A DNA stretch of 5,421 bases from Planctomycetota bacterium (lineage in GTDB: Bacteria > Planctomycetota > Phycisphaerae > SM23-33), in the NCBI GenBank assembly GCA_021160865.1, contig JAGHBS010000084.1, positions 1-5,421 of the forward strand. Direction: 5' to 3'. The notes under the pieces are model-generated. The model was not told the DNA's origin, searched no databases, and saw nothing but the letters and a program-made list of their open reading frames with translations. This document shows, piece after piece, positions 1 through 5,421 of the stretch (position 1 is its first letter; each line of letters begins with the position of its first letter). The position numbers and the translations under genes are program-made.

Positions 1-58
1 GACTTAGACCTCCCAGCCTTTATTAGCCGAATTAGAACAGGAATGAAGATTTGCAATT

Positions 59-1327
59 ATGCCTGATTGGCTAATTAACATCCCGGCAGAGTTCTGGTCC
101 ATCCTGGGCGAAATGTCGCCATACCTGCTGTTCGGTTTTTTAGTGGCGGGCATACTGAGTGTACTCATTTCACCGAGAGTAATCGAGCGGCACCTTGGAG
201 GGCGTGGTATCGGGTCGATCATAAAGGCGGCGGCCTTCGGCGTGCCGTTGCCATTGTGCAGCTGCGGGGTGATTCCGGTCTCCGCGTCGCTTCGTCAACA
301 TGGTGCCGGTAAGGGAGCGACGACGGCTTTTCTCATCTCCACGCCGCAGACCGGTGCCGACAGCATCATGGTAACCTACGGCCTGCTTGGCGGTGTGTAC
401 GCAGTCTTTCGTCCAATCATCGCACTGTTGACGGGAATCGCAGGCGGTGTTTTTGTCAACTTGGTAGCAGGAAAAAATGACAATTCACGAGTAGCAAACC
501 CAAATGCCGAGGGTCATCACCATTCCATCGAAGATAGTCACCGACGAGGCAAGATACTCCGCATATTCGCGTATGGTTTTGGCACGCTTCCGAAGGATAT
601 CGGCAGGGCATTGATTGTAGGATTATTGATAGCGGCATTGATTACGACGATCGTACCGAAGGATTATTTCTCAAGCATTGTTCGACCGGGAATATGGCAA
701 ATATTAGTGCTGGTGCTGGCCGGCATCCCGGTGTACGTATGCGCGACCTCTTCGGTACCGATGGTATATGCCTTAATCGTTGCAGGTGTCTCACCCGGAG
801 CGGCATTTGCATTCCTGATGGCCGGACCGGCAACGAACGCCGCTACTATCGCAACCATATGGAAGATAATGGGCAAGCGAACCGCGGTAGTTTATCTATG
901 CGTCATCTTCCTCGGTGCCCTGGCAGGCGGAATGTTACTGGATCAAATCATAACAGGTGAGCAGATTATTGGCCAACGTCCCGGTAGATGGATGCTTCCG
1001 TCGGTCATCAAGCACATCTCGGCGGTTGTACTTCTGGGCGTGTTGACCGTGGGAATCATCAGGCCATACATGCACAGAAAGAGGAGAAAGGAAAAGGTTA
1101 TGGGCCAGACGAGGAAACTCAAGATTGCTGGAATGACCTGCAGCCATTGCGCTGAAAGCATAAGAAGGGCTCTGCTCGAATGTCCAGGCGTTGAGTCTGT
1201 TCGGGTTGATCTTGCCGGTGCTAACGCGACCGTTTCGGGTGAAAACCTCGACGTTGAGATGCTTCGAAGCAGAATTGAAGGAATAGGTTTAGGTTATCGG
1301 GTTATAGATGGAAAGGATAAGAAATGA
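59..1327 (+). CDS. Metal-efflux permease (DUF318/ArsP_1 type, SO_0444-like) with C-terminal HMA domain
   Basis: A 422-residue inner-membrane permease, probably exporting Cu or Zn ions. About eight hydrophobic segments are visible, for example around 22-38, 103-137, 182-200, 212-255, 274-295 and 318-336. Two related halves can be read: CSCGVIPVSASL at 67-78 followed by STPQTG (94-99), and CATSSVPMVYAL at 228-239 followed by AGPATN (255-260). This is the duplicated core known from DUF318 permeases; Cys67, Cys69 and Cys228 sit in the core. A His-rich loop (152-161, three consecutive His) lies between the halves. A basic linker (339-346) leads to an HMA domain (about 352-415) with the metal site GMTCSHC at 358-364. 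This permease-HMA arrangement resembles the SO_0444 Cu/Zn efflux family; the exact metal is inferred. The start at 59 has only a weak upstream AGGA (39-42), so translation may be coupled to an unseen upstream gene. The stop overlaps hcp by 4 bp, implying co-expression. Confidence 0.88.
   Translation: MPDWLINIPAEFWSILGEMSPYLLFGFLVAGILSVLISPRVIERHLGGRGIGSIIKAAAFGVPLPLCSCGVIPVSASLRQHGAGKGATTAFLISTPQTGADSIMVTYGLLGGVYAVFRPIIALLTGIAGGVFVNLVAGKNDNSRVANPNAEGHHHSIEDSHRRGKILRIFAYGFGTLPKDIGRALIVGLLIAALITTIVPKDYFSSIVRPGIWQILVLVLAGIPVYVCATSSVPMVYALIVAGVSPGAAFAFLMAGPATNAATIATIWKIMGKRTAVVYLCVIFLGALAGGMLLDQIITGEQIIGQRPGRWMLPSVIKHISAVVLLGVLTVGIIRPYMHRKRRKEKVMGQTRKLKIAGMTCSHCAESIRRALLECPGVESVRVDLAGANATVSGENLDVEMLRSRIEGIGLGYRVIDGKDKK
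1087..1102 (+). promoter_or_regulatory. Possible internal ribosome binding site and in-frame ATG for a free HMA domain
   Basis: Inside the permease gene the sequence AAAGGA (1087-1092) lies 7 nt before an in-frame ATG (1100-1102, Met348). Initiation there would make a 75-residue protein consisting of just the HMA domain, the size of a CopZ-type copper chaperone. The same AAAGGA at 6-7 nt precedes hcp and the ferritin-like gene in this operon. The purine-rich stretch also encodes a basic Arg/Lys linker, so the match could be a by-product of codon content. Confidence 0.35.
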
Positions 1328-2994
1328 ACATGTTTTGTTATCAATGCGAGCAGACTGCCAAGGGAACGGGTTGCACCGTCGCTGGCGTGTGTGGCAAGGA
1401 TGATCGAACTGCCAACCTGCAGGATATTTTAATCTACGCGCTCAAGGGTATCGCCCAGTATGCCCACCGGGCACGAATGCTTGGAGAAACGAGCCGGGAT
1501 ATTGATATCTTCATACTCGAAGGGCTTTTCAGCACCGTTACGAACGTGAATTTCGATCCAGAGCGAGTGGCTGGGTTGATAAGCCAGGCTGAAGGTGTCA
1601 GAGACAAGGCAAAGGCGCTTTATGAAAAGGCTGCTTCCGATGCAGGTAAGATGCCCGAACAATTACCCGGGCCAGCGAGGTTTTCAATCTCCCAAACGGA
1701 TGGTATCGACGAATTAATCGCTAGCAATAGAGTTGAAAGCATTGATGAACGGGCAAAAAGGCTCGGTGCTGACGTCGTTGGTTTGCAGGAATTAATCACC
1801 TATTCCCTGAAAGGATCTGCCGCCTACGCCGACCATGCCCAAATACTCGGATACCAGGACGATGAAATCTATGCCGAGTTCGAGGAAATCCTCGATTACC
1901 TTGCTGGTGAGCCTACCGACATTGCTGAATTAACTGCCCGGGCGCTCCGGGCAGGTGAGTTGAACCTGAAGGTCATGGCACTGCTCGATAAGGCCAACAC
2001 CGGTAAATACGGCCATCCCGAGCCAACAGAAGTTCGCATCACGCCAGTTGCAGGTAAATGCATACTTGTTTCCGGACATGATCTAAAAGACCTCGGCGAA
2101 CTGCTCGAACAGACCGAGGGAAAGGGTGTCAATGTCTATACCCACGGTGAGATGCTTCCTTGTTTGGCATATCCGGGCTTGAAGAAGTTCAAGCATCTCG
2201 TTGGTAACTACGGTGGAGCCTGGCAGGATCAACGAAAGGAATTCGACGAGTTCCCCGGTGCAATCTTGATGACGACCAATTGCATTCAGATGCCCAAGGA
2301 CTCTTACAAGGATCGGATTTTCACCACGGGTCTGGTCGCCTGGCCTGCGGTCAGGCACATCGGGACTGATGAAAATGGAAAGAAAGATTTTACCCCCGTC
2401 ATCGAGGCTGCCCTTGCTGCACCGGGATTTGCCAATGATGCTCCTGCGAAGACCATCACCATCGGCTTTGCGCATAATACTGTCATCGCCGTTGCTGATA
2501 AGGTCATAGAAGCAGTCAAGGCAGGAAAAATCCGCCACTTTTTCCTCATCGGCGGCTGTGATGGTGCAAAAAGCGGACGGAACTATTACACGGAATTGGC
2601 ACAATCTGTTCCTGACGATTGCGTGATCCTGACGCTGGGATGCGGAAAATATCGCTTCAACAAGTTATCCTTTGGCGAGGTGGATGGCATCCCGCGGTTA
2701 TTGGACTGCGGGCAATGCAACGATGCGTATTCTGCTATTCGTATTGCAACGGCACTGGCTGATGCTTTCAACTGCAGCGTGAATGATTTACCGCTTTCCA
2801 TCATCCTTTCGTGGTTTGAGCAAAAGGCGGTGGCGATTTTGATGACGCTGCTGCACTTGGGCATTCGGGATATACGCATCGGACCTTCGCTGCCTGCCTT
2901 TCTCACCCCGCCGGTGCTAAAGGTACTTACCGAAAAATTCAACTTGATGCCCATATCCACCGCCCGGGAAGATCTAAAGACAATACTTGGATAG
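1324..2994 (+). CDS. hcp: Hybrid cluster protein (hydroxylamine/NO reductase), class I
   Basis: A complete 556-residue Hcp (prismane protein), the usual length. The N-terminal cluster motif has Cys5, Cys8, Cys17 and Cys23 (CX2CX8CX5C), the class I spacing typical of anaerobes rather than the enterobacterial CX2CX11CX6C. All expected ligands of the hybrid Fe-S-O cluster can be placed: His252 (GHDLKD), Glu276 (THGEMLPC), Cys320 (TTNC), Cys412 (GGCDG, the persulfide position), Cys440 (LGCGKYRFN), Cys465 (GQCNDAYS) and Glu499 (SWFEQ). Hcp reduces hydroxylamine in vitro and acts as an NO reductase in E. coli; it is cytoplasmic. The start at 1324 lies in an ATGA overlap with the permease stop, with AAAGGA (1312-1317) 6 nt upstream; Met3 at 1330 is an alternative start. 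No hcr reductase gene is adjacent, so its electron donor must be something else, possibly the rubredoxin encoded downstream (inference). Confidence 0.97.
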   Translation: MNMFCYQCEQTAKGTGCTVAGVCGKDDRTANLQDILIYALKGIAQYAHRARMLGETSRDIDIFILEGLFSTVTNVNFDPERVAGLISQAEGVRDKAKALYEKAASDAGKMPEQLPGPARFSISQTDGIDELIASNRVESIDERAKRLGADVVGLQELITYSLKGSAAYADHAQILGYQDDEIYAEFEEILDYLAGEPTDIAELTARALRAGELNLKVMALLDKANTGKYGHPEPTEVRITPVAGKCILVSGHDLKDLGELLEQTEGKGVNVYTHGEMLPCLAYPGLKKFKHLVGNYGGAWQDQRKEFDEFPGAILMTTNCIQMPKDSYKDRIFTTGLVAWPAVRHIGTDENGKKDFTPVIEAALAAPGFANDAPAKTITIGFAHNTVIAVADKVIEAVKAGKIRHFFLIGGCDGAKSGRNYYTELAQSVPDDCVILTLGCGKYRFNKLSFGEVDGIPRLLDCGQCNDAYSAIRIATALADAFNCSVNDLPLSIILSWFEQKAVAILMTLLHLGIRDIRIGPSLPAFLTPPVLKVLTEKFNLMPISTAREDLKTILG

Positions 2995-3010
2995 GAAAGT
3001 AGGAAAGGAG
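2992..3010 (+). repeat. Tandem 8-bp repeat leading into the dfx ribosome binding site
   Basis: TAGGAAAG occurs twice without a gap (2992-2999 and 3000-3007). The first copy supplies the hcp stop codon TAG; the second runs into AAGGAG (3005-3010), a strong ribosome binding site 7 nt before the dfx ATG. A slippage duplication that improved the site is a simple explanation. Confidence 0.6.
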
Positions 3011-3017
3011 AAATCCC

Positions 3018-3395
3018 ATGACTGAAAAATTGCAAGTTTACAAGTGTGAGATTTGTGGCAATATCGTCGAAGTACTCCATACCGGCGTAGGCGAACTGGT
3101 CTGCTGCGGACAACCGATGACGCTCCAGGAAGAAAAAACCGACGACGTCACCACCGAGAAGCACGTTCCATATATCGAGAAGACCGACGATGGCGTCAAG
3201 GTGCGCATTGGGCAAAATGCTACTCATCCTATGGAACAGAAGCATTATATCGAGTGGATTGAGATAATCGTTGATGGTAAGGCATATCGTCAATTCCTCA
3301 ATCCCGGAGACGCACCTGAAGCGGTCTTTGCCATTGAAGGTCAGAACATCACTGCCCGAGAGTATTGCAACGTCCACGGGCTTTGGAAAGGATAG
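3018..3395 (+). CDS. dfx: Desulfoferrodoxin (two-iron superoxide reductase)
   Basis: A complete 125-residue desulfoferrodoxin, the normal length. It reduces superoxide to hydrogen peroxide in the cytoplasm without releasing oxygen, usually with rubredoxin as electron donor. The N-terminal desulforedoxin domain has the center I iron ligands Cys10, Cys13, Cys29 and Cys30. The C-terminal domain carries the catalytic center II: EKHVPYIE (47-54) gives Glu47, Lys48 and His49; HPMEQKHYIEWI (70-81) gives His70 and His76; CNVH (117-120) gives the axial Cys117 and His120. All ligands are present, with one residue inserted relative to the Desulfovibrio numbering as I recall it. AAGGAG lies 7 nt upstream of the ATG. 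It sits 23 bp after hcp and 4 bp before the ferritin-like gene, so co-transcription is very likely. The rubredoxin at 4537 is a natural partner. Confidence 0.97.
   Translation: MTEKLQVYKCEICGNIVEVLHTGVGELVCCGQPMTLQEEKTDDVTTEKHVPYIEKTDDGVKVRIGQNATHPMEQKHYIEWIEIIVDGKAYRQFLNPGDAPEAVFAIEGQNITAREYCNVHGLWKG
3387..3392 (+). promoter_or_regulatory. Ribosome binding site fixing the start of the ferritin-like gene
   Basis: AAAGGA lies 7 nt before the ATG at 3400 and overlaps the end of dfx. It supports that start over an upstream in-frame ATG at 3271, which lies well inside dfx and would add 43 residues with no family resemblance. Confidence 0.7.
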
Positions 3396-3399
3396 AAAA

Positions 3400-3885
3400 A
3401 TGAGTATCACATTCAGCGCCGATGAGATTTTCGAAATTGCCCAGCAGATTGAGCGCAACGGGGCAAAGTTCTATCGTAAGGCTGCCGAAACCGTTGAGGG
3501 AGAGAATCACAACCTCTTGCTCCGCCTCGCCGAGATGGAAGAACAACACGAAAAGACCTTTGCCGCCATGCGAGAGAATCTATTAGCAGATAAACGGATT
3601 TCCCAAACTTATGATCAGGACGATCAGATTGCTTTATTTCTGCGGGCACTTGCAGAGGGTAAGGTCTTTGATATAAAGGCAGACCCCTGCGAAAATCTTA
3701 CAGGCAGTAAGACATTGCAGGATATCCTGAAAATCGCCATCGAACTGGAGAAAGATTCGATTATTTTCTATCTGGGTATGAAGGATATCGTCCAATCGTC
3801 GCATGATAAGCAAATGATTGATCATATAATTGCTGAAGAAAAGAAGCATATAGTCGATTTGAGCAATCAATTAGCCGCTTCATGA
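3400..3885 (+). CDS. Ferritin-like diiron protein (rubrerythrin-type, without rubredoxin domain)
   Basis: A 161-residue four-helix-bundle protein of the rubrerythrin/ferritin-like group. Two matching half-sites can be read. Helix 1 has Glu18 followed by FY at 24-25; helix 2 has ExxH at Glu47-His50; helix 3 has Glu117 with FY at 123-124; helix 4 has ExxH at Glu147-His150. These six residues are the expected diiron ligands. Rubrerythrins reduce hydrogen peroxide using electrons from a C-terminal rubredoxin domain; here the protein ends just after helix 4 with no CxxC pairs, so an external donor would be needed. Peroxide reduction fits well directly after superoxide reductase, whose product is peroxide, but an iron-handling role is also possible. 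The start at 3400 is chosen for its ribosome binding site and its 4-bp gap from dfx. The stop codon falls within an inverted repeat (3879-3918). Confidence 0.9.
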   Translation: MSITFSADEIFEIAQQIERNGAKFYRKAAETVEGENHNLLLRLAEMEEQHEKTFAAMRENLLADKRISQTYDQDDQIALFLRALAEGKVFDIKADPCENLTGSKTLQDILKIAIELEKDSIIFYLGMKDIVQSSHDKQMIDHIIAEEKKHIVDLSNQLAAS

Positions 3886-3918
3886 AAAGATAAGATGCAA
3901 ATTGTAACTTTTCGTGAA
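3879..3918 (+). repeat. Inverted repeat/RNA hairpin dividing the operon
   Basis: TTCATGAAAAG (3879-3889) can pair with CTTTTCGTGAA (3908-3918): 11 consecutive pairs, one of them G-U in RNA, around an 18-nt loop. The left arm contains the stop codon of the ferritin-like gene. No U-rich run follows, so it is not a standard intrinsic terminator. It could be a processing or stability element, an attenuator, or a protein-binding site. A smaller GTTC/GAAC repeat (3921-3924 and 3930-3933) follows it. Confidence 0.5.
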
Positions 3919-3953
3919 TAGTTCTTATGGAACGCGCAAAAGAGGTCTAATGA

Positions 3954-4493
3954 ATGAGCAATACTCAAATTGATAAAGGTGCATTATTCACCCTTGGCTA
4001 TGGGCTTTATGTAGTTTCGTCGCACAGAGAAGGCAGATTGAACGGTCAGATCGCCAATGCTGTCATGCAGGTAACGTCCACCCCACCAAAAATCGCCGTG
4101 GCTATCAATAAGGATAACCTCACGCATGAATACATTAGCCACAGCAGCGCCCTGGCGATTACCATCTTGTCGGAATCTGCCCCGATGAAACTCATCGGAC
4201 TTTTCGGATTCCGAAGCGGCAGAGATGTAGATAAATTTGCTGAGGTATCCTTTGAGACATTACCATCGGGCTGTCCGTTTGTGAAAGAGCATTCCCTTGC
4301 TTATATCGATGCACAGGTAGAAGCCGCTCACGATAGCGGCACGCATACGATTTTCATAGCCAGGGTAATCGGCGCTCAAATTATCGGGCAGGGCAAGCCC
4401 ATGAGTTACGCCTACTATAGTCAGACGCTTCGAGGCAAAACTCCACCGACAGCACCAACCTATAAAGCCCAAGCCCCCTTTGGCAACCGTTGA
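3954..4493 (+). CDS. FMN-binding flavin reductase domain protein, Hrb-like without its rubredoxin domain
   Basis: A 179-residue protein of the flavin reductase-like (FMN-binding split-barrel) family. The sequence closely follows the flavin domain of the high-molecular-weight rubredoxin Hrb of acetogens: NGQIANAVMQVTSTPP (30-45), NLTHEYI (55-61), FGFRSGRDVDKF (84-95), SGTHTIFIA (128-136) and SYAYYSQTLRGKTPPTAPTY (151-170). Hrb moves electrons from NAD(P)H to partner proteins, including the flavodiiron NO reductase FprA in Moorella. Here the protein stops shortly after TAPTY, where Hrb normally enters a linker and a rubredoxin domain; a free rubredoxin begins 43 bp later in another frame. AGAGG (3941-3945) lies 8 nt before the ATG. 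An overlapping ATG at 3950 reads only seven codons before a stop. Likely role: NAD(P)H-dependent reductase of the rubredoxin (inference). Confidence 0.92.
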   Translation: MSNTQIDKGALFTLGYGLYVVSSHREGRLNGQIANAVMQVTSTPPKIAVAINKDNLTHEYISHSSALAITILSESAPMKLIGLFGFRSGRDVDKFAEVSFETLPSGCPFVKEHSLAYIDAQVEAAHDSGTHTIFIARVIGAQIIGQGKPMSYAYYSQTLRGKTPPTAPTYKAQAPFGNR

Positions 4494-4521
4494 AAATGAA
4501 GATGAGGGTAAGGGGAAAACG

Positions 4522-4527
4522 AAGGAG
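4522..4527 (+). promoter_or_regulatory. Ribosome binding site fixing the rubredoxin start
   Basis: AAGGAG lies 9 nt before the ATG at 4537. It supports translation of rubredoxin as a separate 53-residue protein rather than from the upstream in-frame TTG at 4480. Confidence 0.7.
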
Positions 4528-4536
4528 ATTCGCAGT

Positions 4537-4698
4537 ATGAAGAACTGCGTTTGCGATGTCTGTGGATATATCTATGACCCTGCCGTTGGCGATCCTGCCG
4601 ATGGCATCAAGCCGGGCACCGCCTTTGAGGATTTACCCGACAACTACCTCTGCCTGGAGTGCGGAGCCGACAAGAGCAACTTCTCTCTCGTCGATTAG
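4537..4698 (+). CDS. Rubredoxin
   Basis: A 53-residue rubredoxin, the standard length. A single iron is held by Cys6 and Cys9 (CDVCGYIYDP) and Cys39 and Cys42 (CLECGADK). It is a small cytoplasmic one-electron carrier and the usual donor to superoxide reductase and rubrerythrin-type proteins. The core features GDP (18-20), PGT (26-28) and DLP (32-34) are present. Three sites are unusual: Leu40 in place of the nearly invariant Pro in the second knuckle, Tyr37 where Trp is usual, and an extra Cys4 where an aromatic residue is common. Its frame is open upstream to 4405, across the end of the flavin reductase gene, and encodes a charged, linker-like stretch. This raises the possibility of a former or present fusion to the flavin reductase. 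It is the last gene of the operon. Confidence 0.95.
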   Translation: MKNCVCDVCGYIYDPAVGDPADGIKPGTAFEDLPDNYLCLECGADKSNFSLVD

Positions 4699-4884
4699 TC
4701 TTGCTCGCCAATAAAGGCGATAATATATCCACCTGTTGGAGATAACCTCATAAGGAACTTGGCGATCTTATGATAAGCAATCTGAGGTACTCGCACACTC
4801 ACCTTTGCTCGTGGAGCACAATCGCGAGGAAAATTTATACAACTACAACCAATCGAACTTGCGACGTGTCCATCGATGGGCGAA
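4699..4884. other. Convergent intergenic gap
   Basis: This 186-bp gap separates the rubredoxin stop from the stop of the opposing WD40 gene. I see no gene or strong terminator for either strand. Short palindromes occur (CTTAT-G-ATAAG at 4767-4777 and CCATCGATGG at 4870-4879), but neither has enough loop and stem to be a convincing RNA hairpin. Confidence 0.6.
4705..4720 (+). terminator. Weak candidate terminator hairpin after the operon
   Basis: TCGCC (4705-4709) and GGCGA (4716-4720) form a 5-bp stem around AATAAA, starting 7 nt after the rubredoxin stop codon. It is followed by an A/T-rich TAATATAT rather than a clear T run. The position is right for a terminator but the structure is weak. 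Confidence 0.3.
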
Positions 4885-5421
4885 TCAACGGCTGGGAACT
4901 TTCCATACTAATAGTGTCGTATCCTCGCCTGCTGATATTAGATGTTTACCATCGGGGGTAATGGCAAGGTCGAGAATATTCCCAGCGTGACCGCTGAAAT
5001 GTGTTATTTGCTTTATCTTTATCAGGTCCCAGCAGGTAATCGTACCATCTTGACCAGCAGCGAAGGCGATTTTCCCGTCAGCAGTGCAGGCAAGTGCGTA
5101 AACCCATTTGCCGTGGTTCATCTCTGAGAGGATTTTGCCCTTCCTTAAGTCCCATTTCAGGAGTCTGCCATCTCCACCAGCAGATAAGCCATATTTACTA
5201 TCTTCGATGAACCTGACCGCCTCGACCCATCCCCGATGCCCCGTACAGGTTTTGATTAACTTTGCCTTTTTCAACTCCCAGAGCCGAACGGTCGCATCGC
5301 GTCCACCGGTAAGGACATATTTATCATTTGACGATACGGCGACCGATAAAACCCCACCGCGGTGTCCCTTCAGGACTGCGATGGGTTTTTCACCCTCGGC
5401 TGGCCAGATGCGTACCGCCCC
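4885..5421 (-). CDS. WD40-repeat beta-propeller protein, C-terminal part
   Basis: The C-terminal 178 residues of a WD40 protein; the frame is open to the right edge, so the start lies outside the window. The end of one blade (VRIW, visible residues 3-6) and four complete blades can be read, each of about 40 residues. Their closing motifs are LWEL (Trp48), KWDL (Trp90), CWDL (Trp131) and VWKV (Trp173). GH dipeptides open the blades at 19-20, 61-62 and 144-145, with a divergent NHG at 102-104. A propeller normally needs about seven blades, so at least two or three more should lie upstream, perhaps after another domain. WD40 domains are protein-interaction scaffolds; nothing visible tells its partner. 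The gene is convergent with the redox operon and probably unrelated. A TTG at 5274 is not a credible start because it falls inside a blade boundary with coding sequence on both sides. Confidence 0.92.
   Translation of the reverse strand, partial: GAVRIWPAEGEKPIAVLKGHRGGVLSVAVSSNDKYVLTGGRDATVRLWELKKAKLIKTCTGHRGWVEAVRFIEDSKYGLSAGGDGRLLKWDLRKGKILSEMNHGKWVYALACTADGKIAFAAGQDGTITCWDLIKIKQITHFSGHAGNILDLAITPDGKHLISAGEDTTLLVWKVPSR

Noticed and set aside
1..66. Open frame from the left edge to a TGA at 64-66, overlapping the permease start by 8 bp; possible tail of an upstream gene.
   Set aside because: About 21 codons with no recognisable motif. The overlap is of a size seen in coupled genes, but this cannot be separated from chance.
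2083..2604. - strand open frame of 173 codons opposite hcp.
   Set aside because: Antisense shadow of a fully conserved hcp segment with no motif of its own.
3271..3399. Upstream in-frame ATG that would extend the ferritin-like protein by 43 residues.
   Set aside because: It lies inside dfx in another frame, the extra residues do not look like the family, and the ATG at 3400 has a good ribosome binding site.
2586..3458. Long - strand open frame of 290 codons opposite the end of hcp, dfx and the start of the ferritin-like gene.
   Set aside because: The + strand encodes fully conserved proteins over the whole stretch; the antisense translation shows no recognisable domain.
3902..3930. TTGTAA and TTATGG, 17 nt apart, as a possible promoter before the flavin reductase.
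   Set aside because: The -10-like element is a poor match and the -35-like element overlaps the hairpin loop and arm; not convincing without transcript ends.
4767..4777. CTTAT-G-ATAAG palindrome in the convergent gap.
   Set aside because: Only an 11-bp palindrome in A/T-rich sequence, with no useful RNA loop and no gene start nearby to regulate.
4870..4879. CCATCGATGG perfect palindrome beside the WD40 stop codon.
   Set aside because: Ten bases with no loop; expected by chance at this scale and not a terminator.
4770..5127. Small + strand open frames across the WD40 gene and the gap.
   Set aside because: No ribosome binding site or recognisable motif seen, and most overlap the clear WD40 coding sequence on the other strand.

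Overview
The window looks like a stress-defence operon from an anaerobic bacterium, followed by a convergent, unrelated gene. Six genes lie head to tail on the + strand from 59 to 4698: a metal-efflux permease fused to a heavy-metal-binding domain, a class I hybrid cluster protein (Hcp), desulfoferrodoxin (superoxide reductase), a ferritin-like diiron protein related to rubrerythrin, an FMN-binding flavin reductase of the Hrb type, and a small rubredoxin. A WD40-repeat protein enters from the right edge on the - strand and stops at 4885.

The oxygen-sensitive class I Hcp cluster pattern (CX2CX8CX5C), the two-iron superoxide reductase and the rubredoxin/flavoprotein wiring all point to a strict or near-strict anaerobe. 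Base composition is moderate, around 50% G+C by eye. The lineage cannot be fixed from the sequence. WD40 proteins next to anaerobic redox genes would fit Chloroflexota or Planctomycetota, among others, but that is only a guess.

Layout: permease-HMA (59-1327) overlaps hcp (1324-2994) by 4 bp. A 23-bp gap leads to dfx (3018-3395), and only 4 bp separate dfx from the ferritin-like gene (3400-3885). A 68-bp gap, entered by an 11-bp-arm inverted repeat, precedes the flavin reductase (3954-4493). The rubredoxin (4537-4698) follows after 43 bp. The 186-bp convergent gap 4699-4884 has only a weak hairpin.

How the genes could work together (inference): the permease removes Cu or Zn, metals that damage Fe-S clusters. 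Hcp handles NO or hydroxylamine, desulfoferrodoxin reduces superoxide to peroxide, and the ferritin-like protein may reduce the peroxide or handle the iron. The flavoprotein plus rubredoxin would supply electrons. Two of the enzymes look like familiar rubredoxin-bearing proteins (rubrerythrin and Hrb) without their rubredoxin domain, and a single free rubredoxin lies at the end of the operon.

The points most worth a second look are the split, possibly frameshifted, Hrb; an in-frame internal start with a good ribosome binding site that would release the HMA domain as a free metallochaperone; the hairpin dividing the operon; and unusual residues in the rubredoxin.
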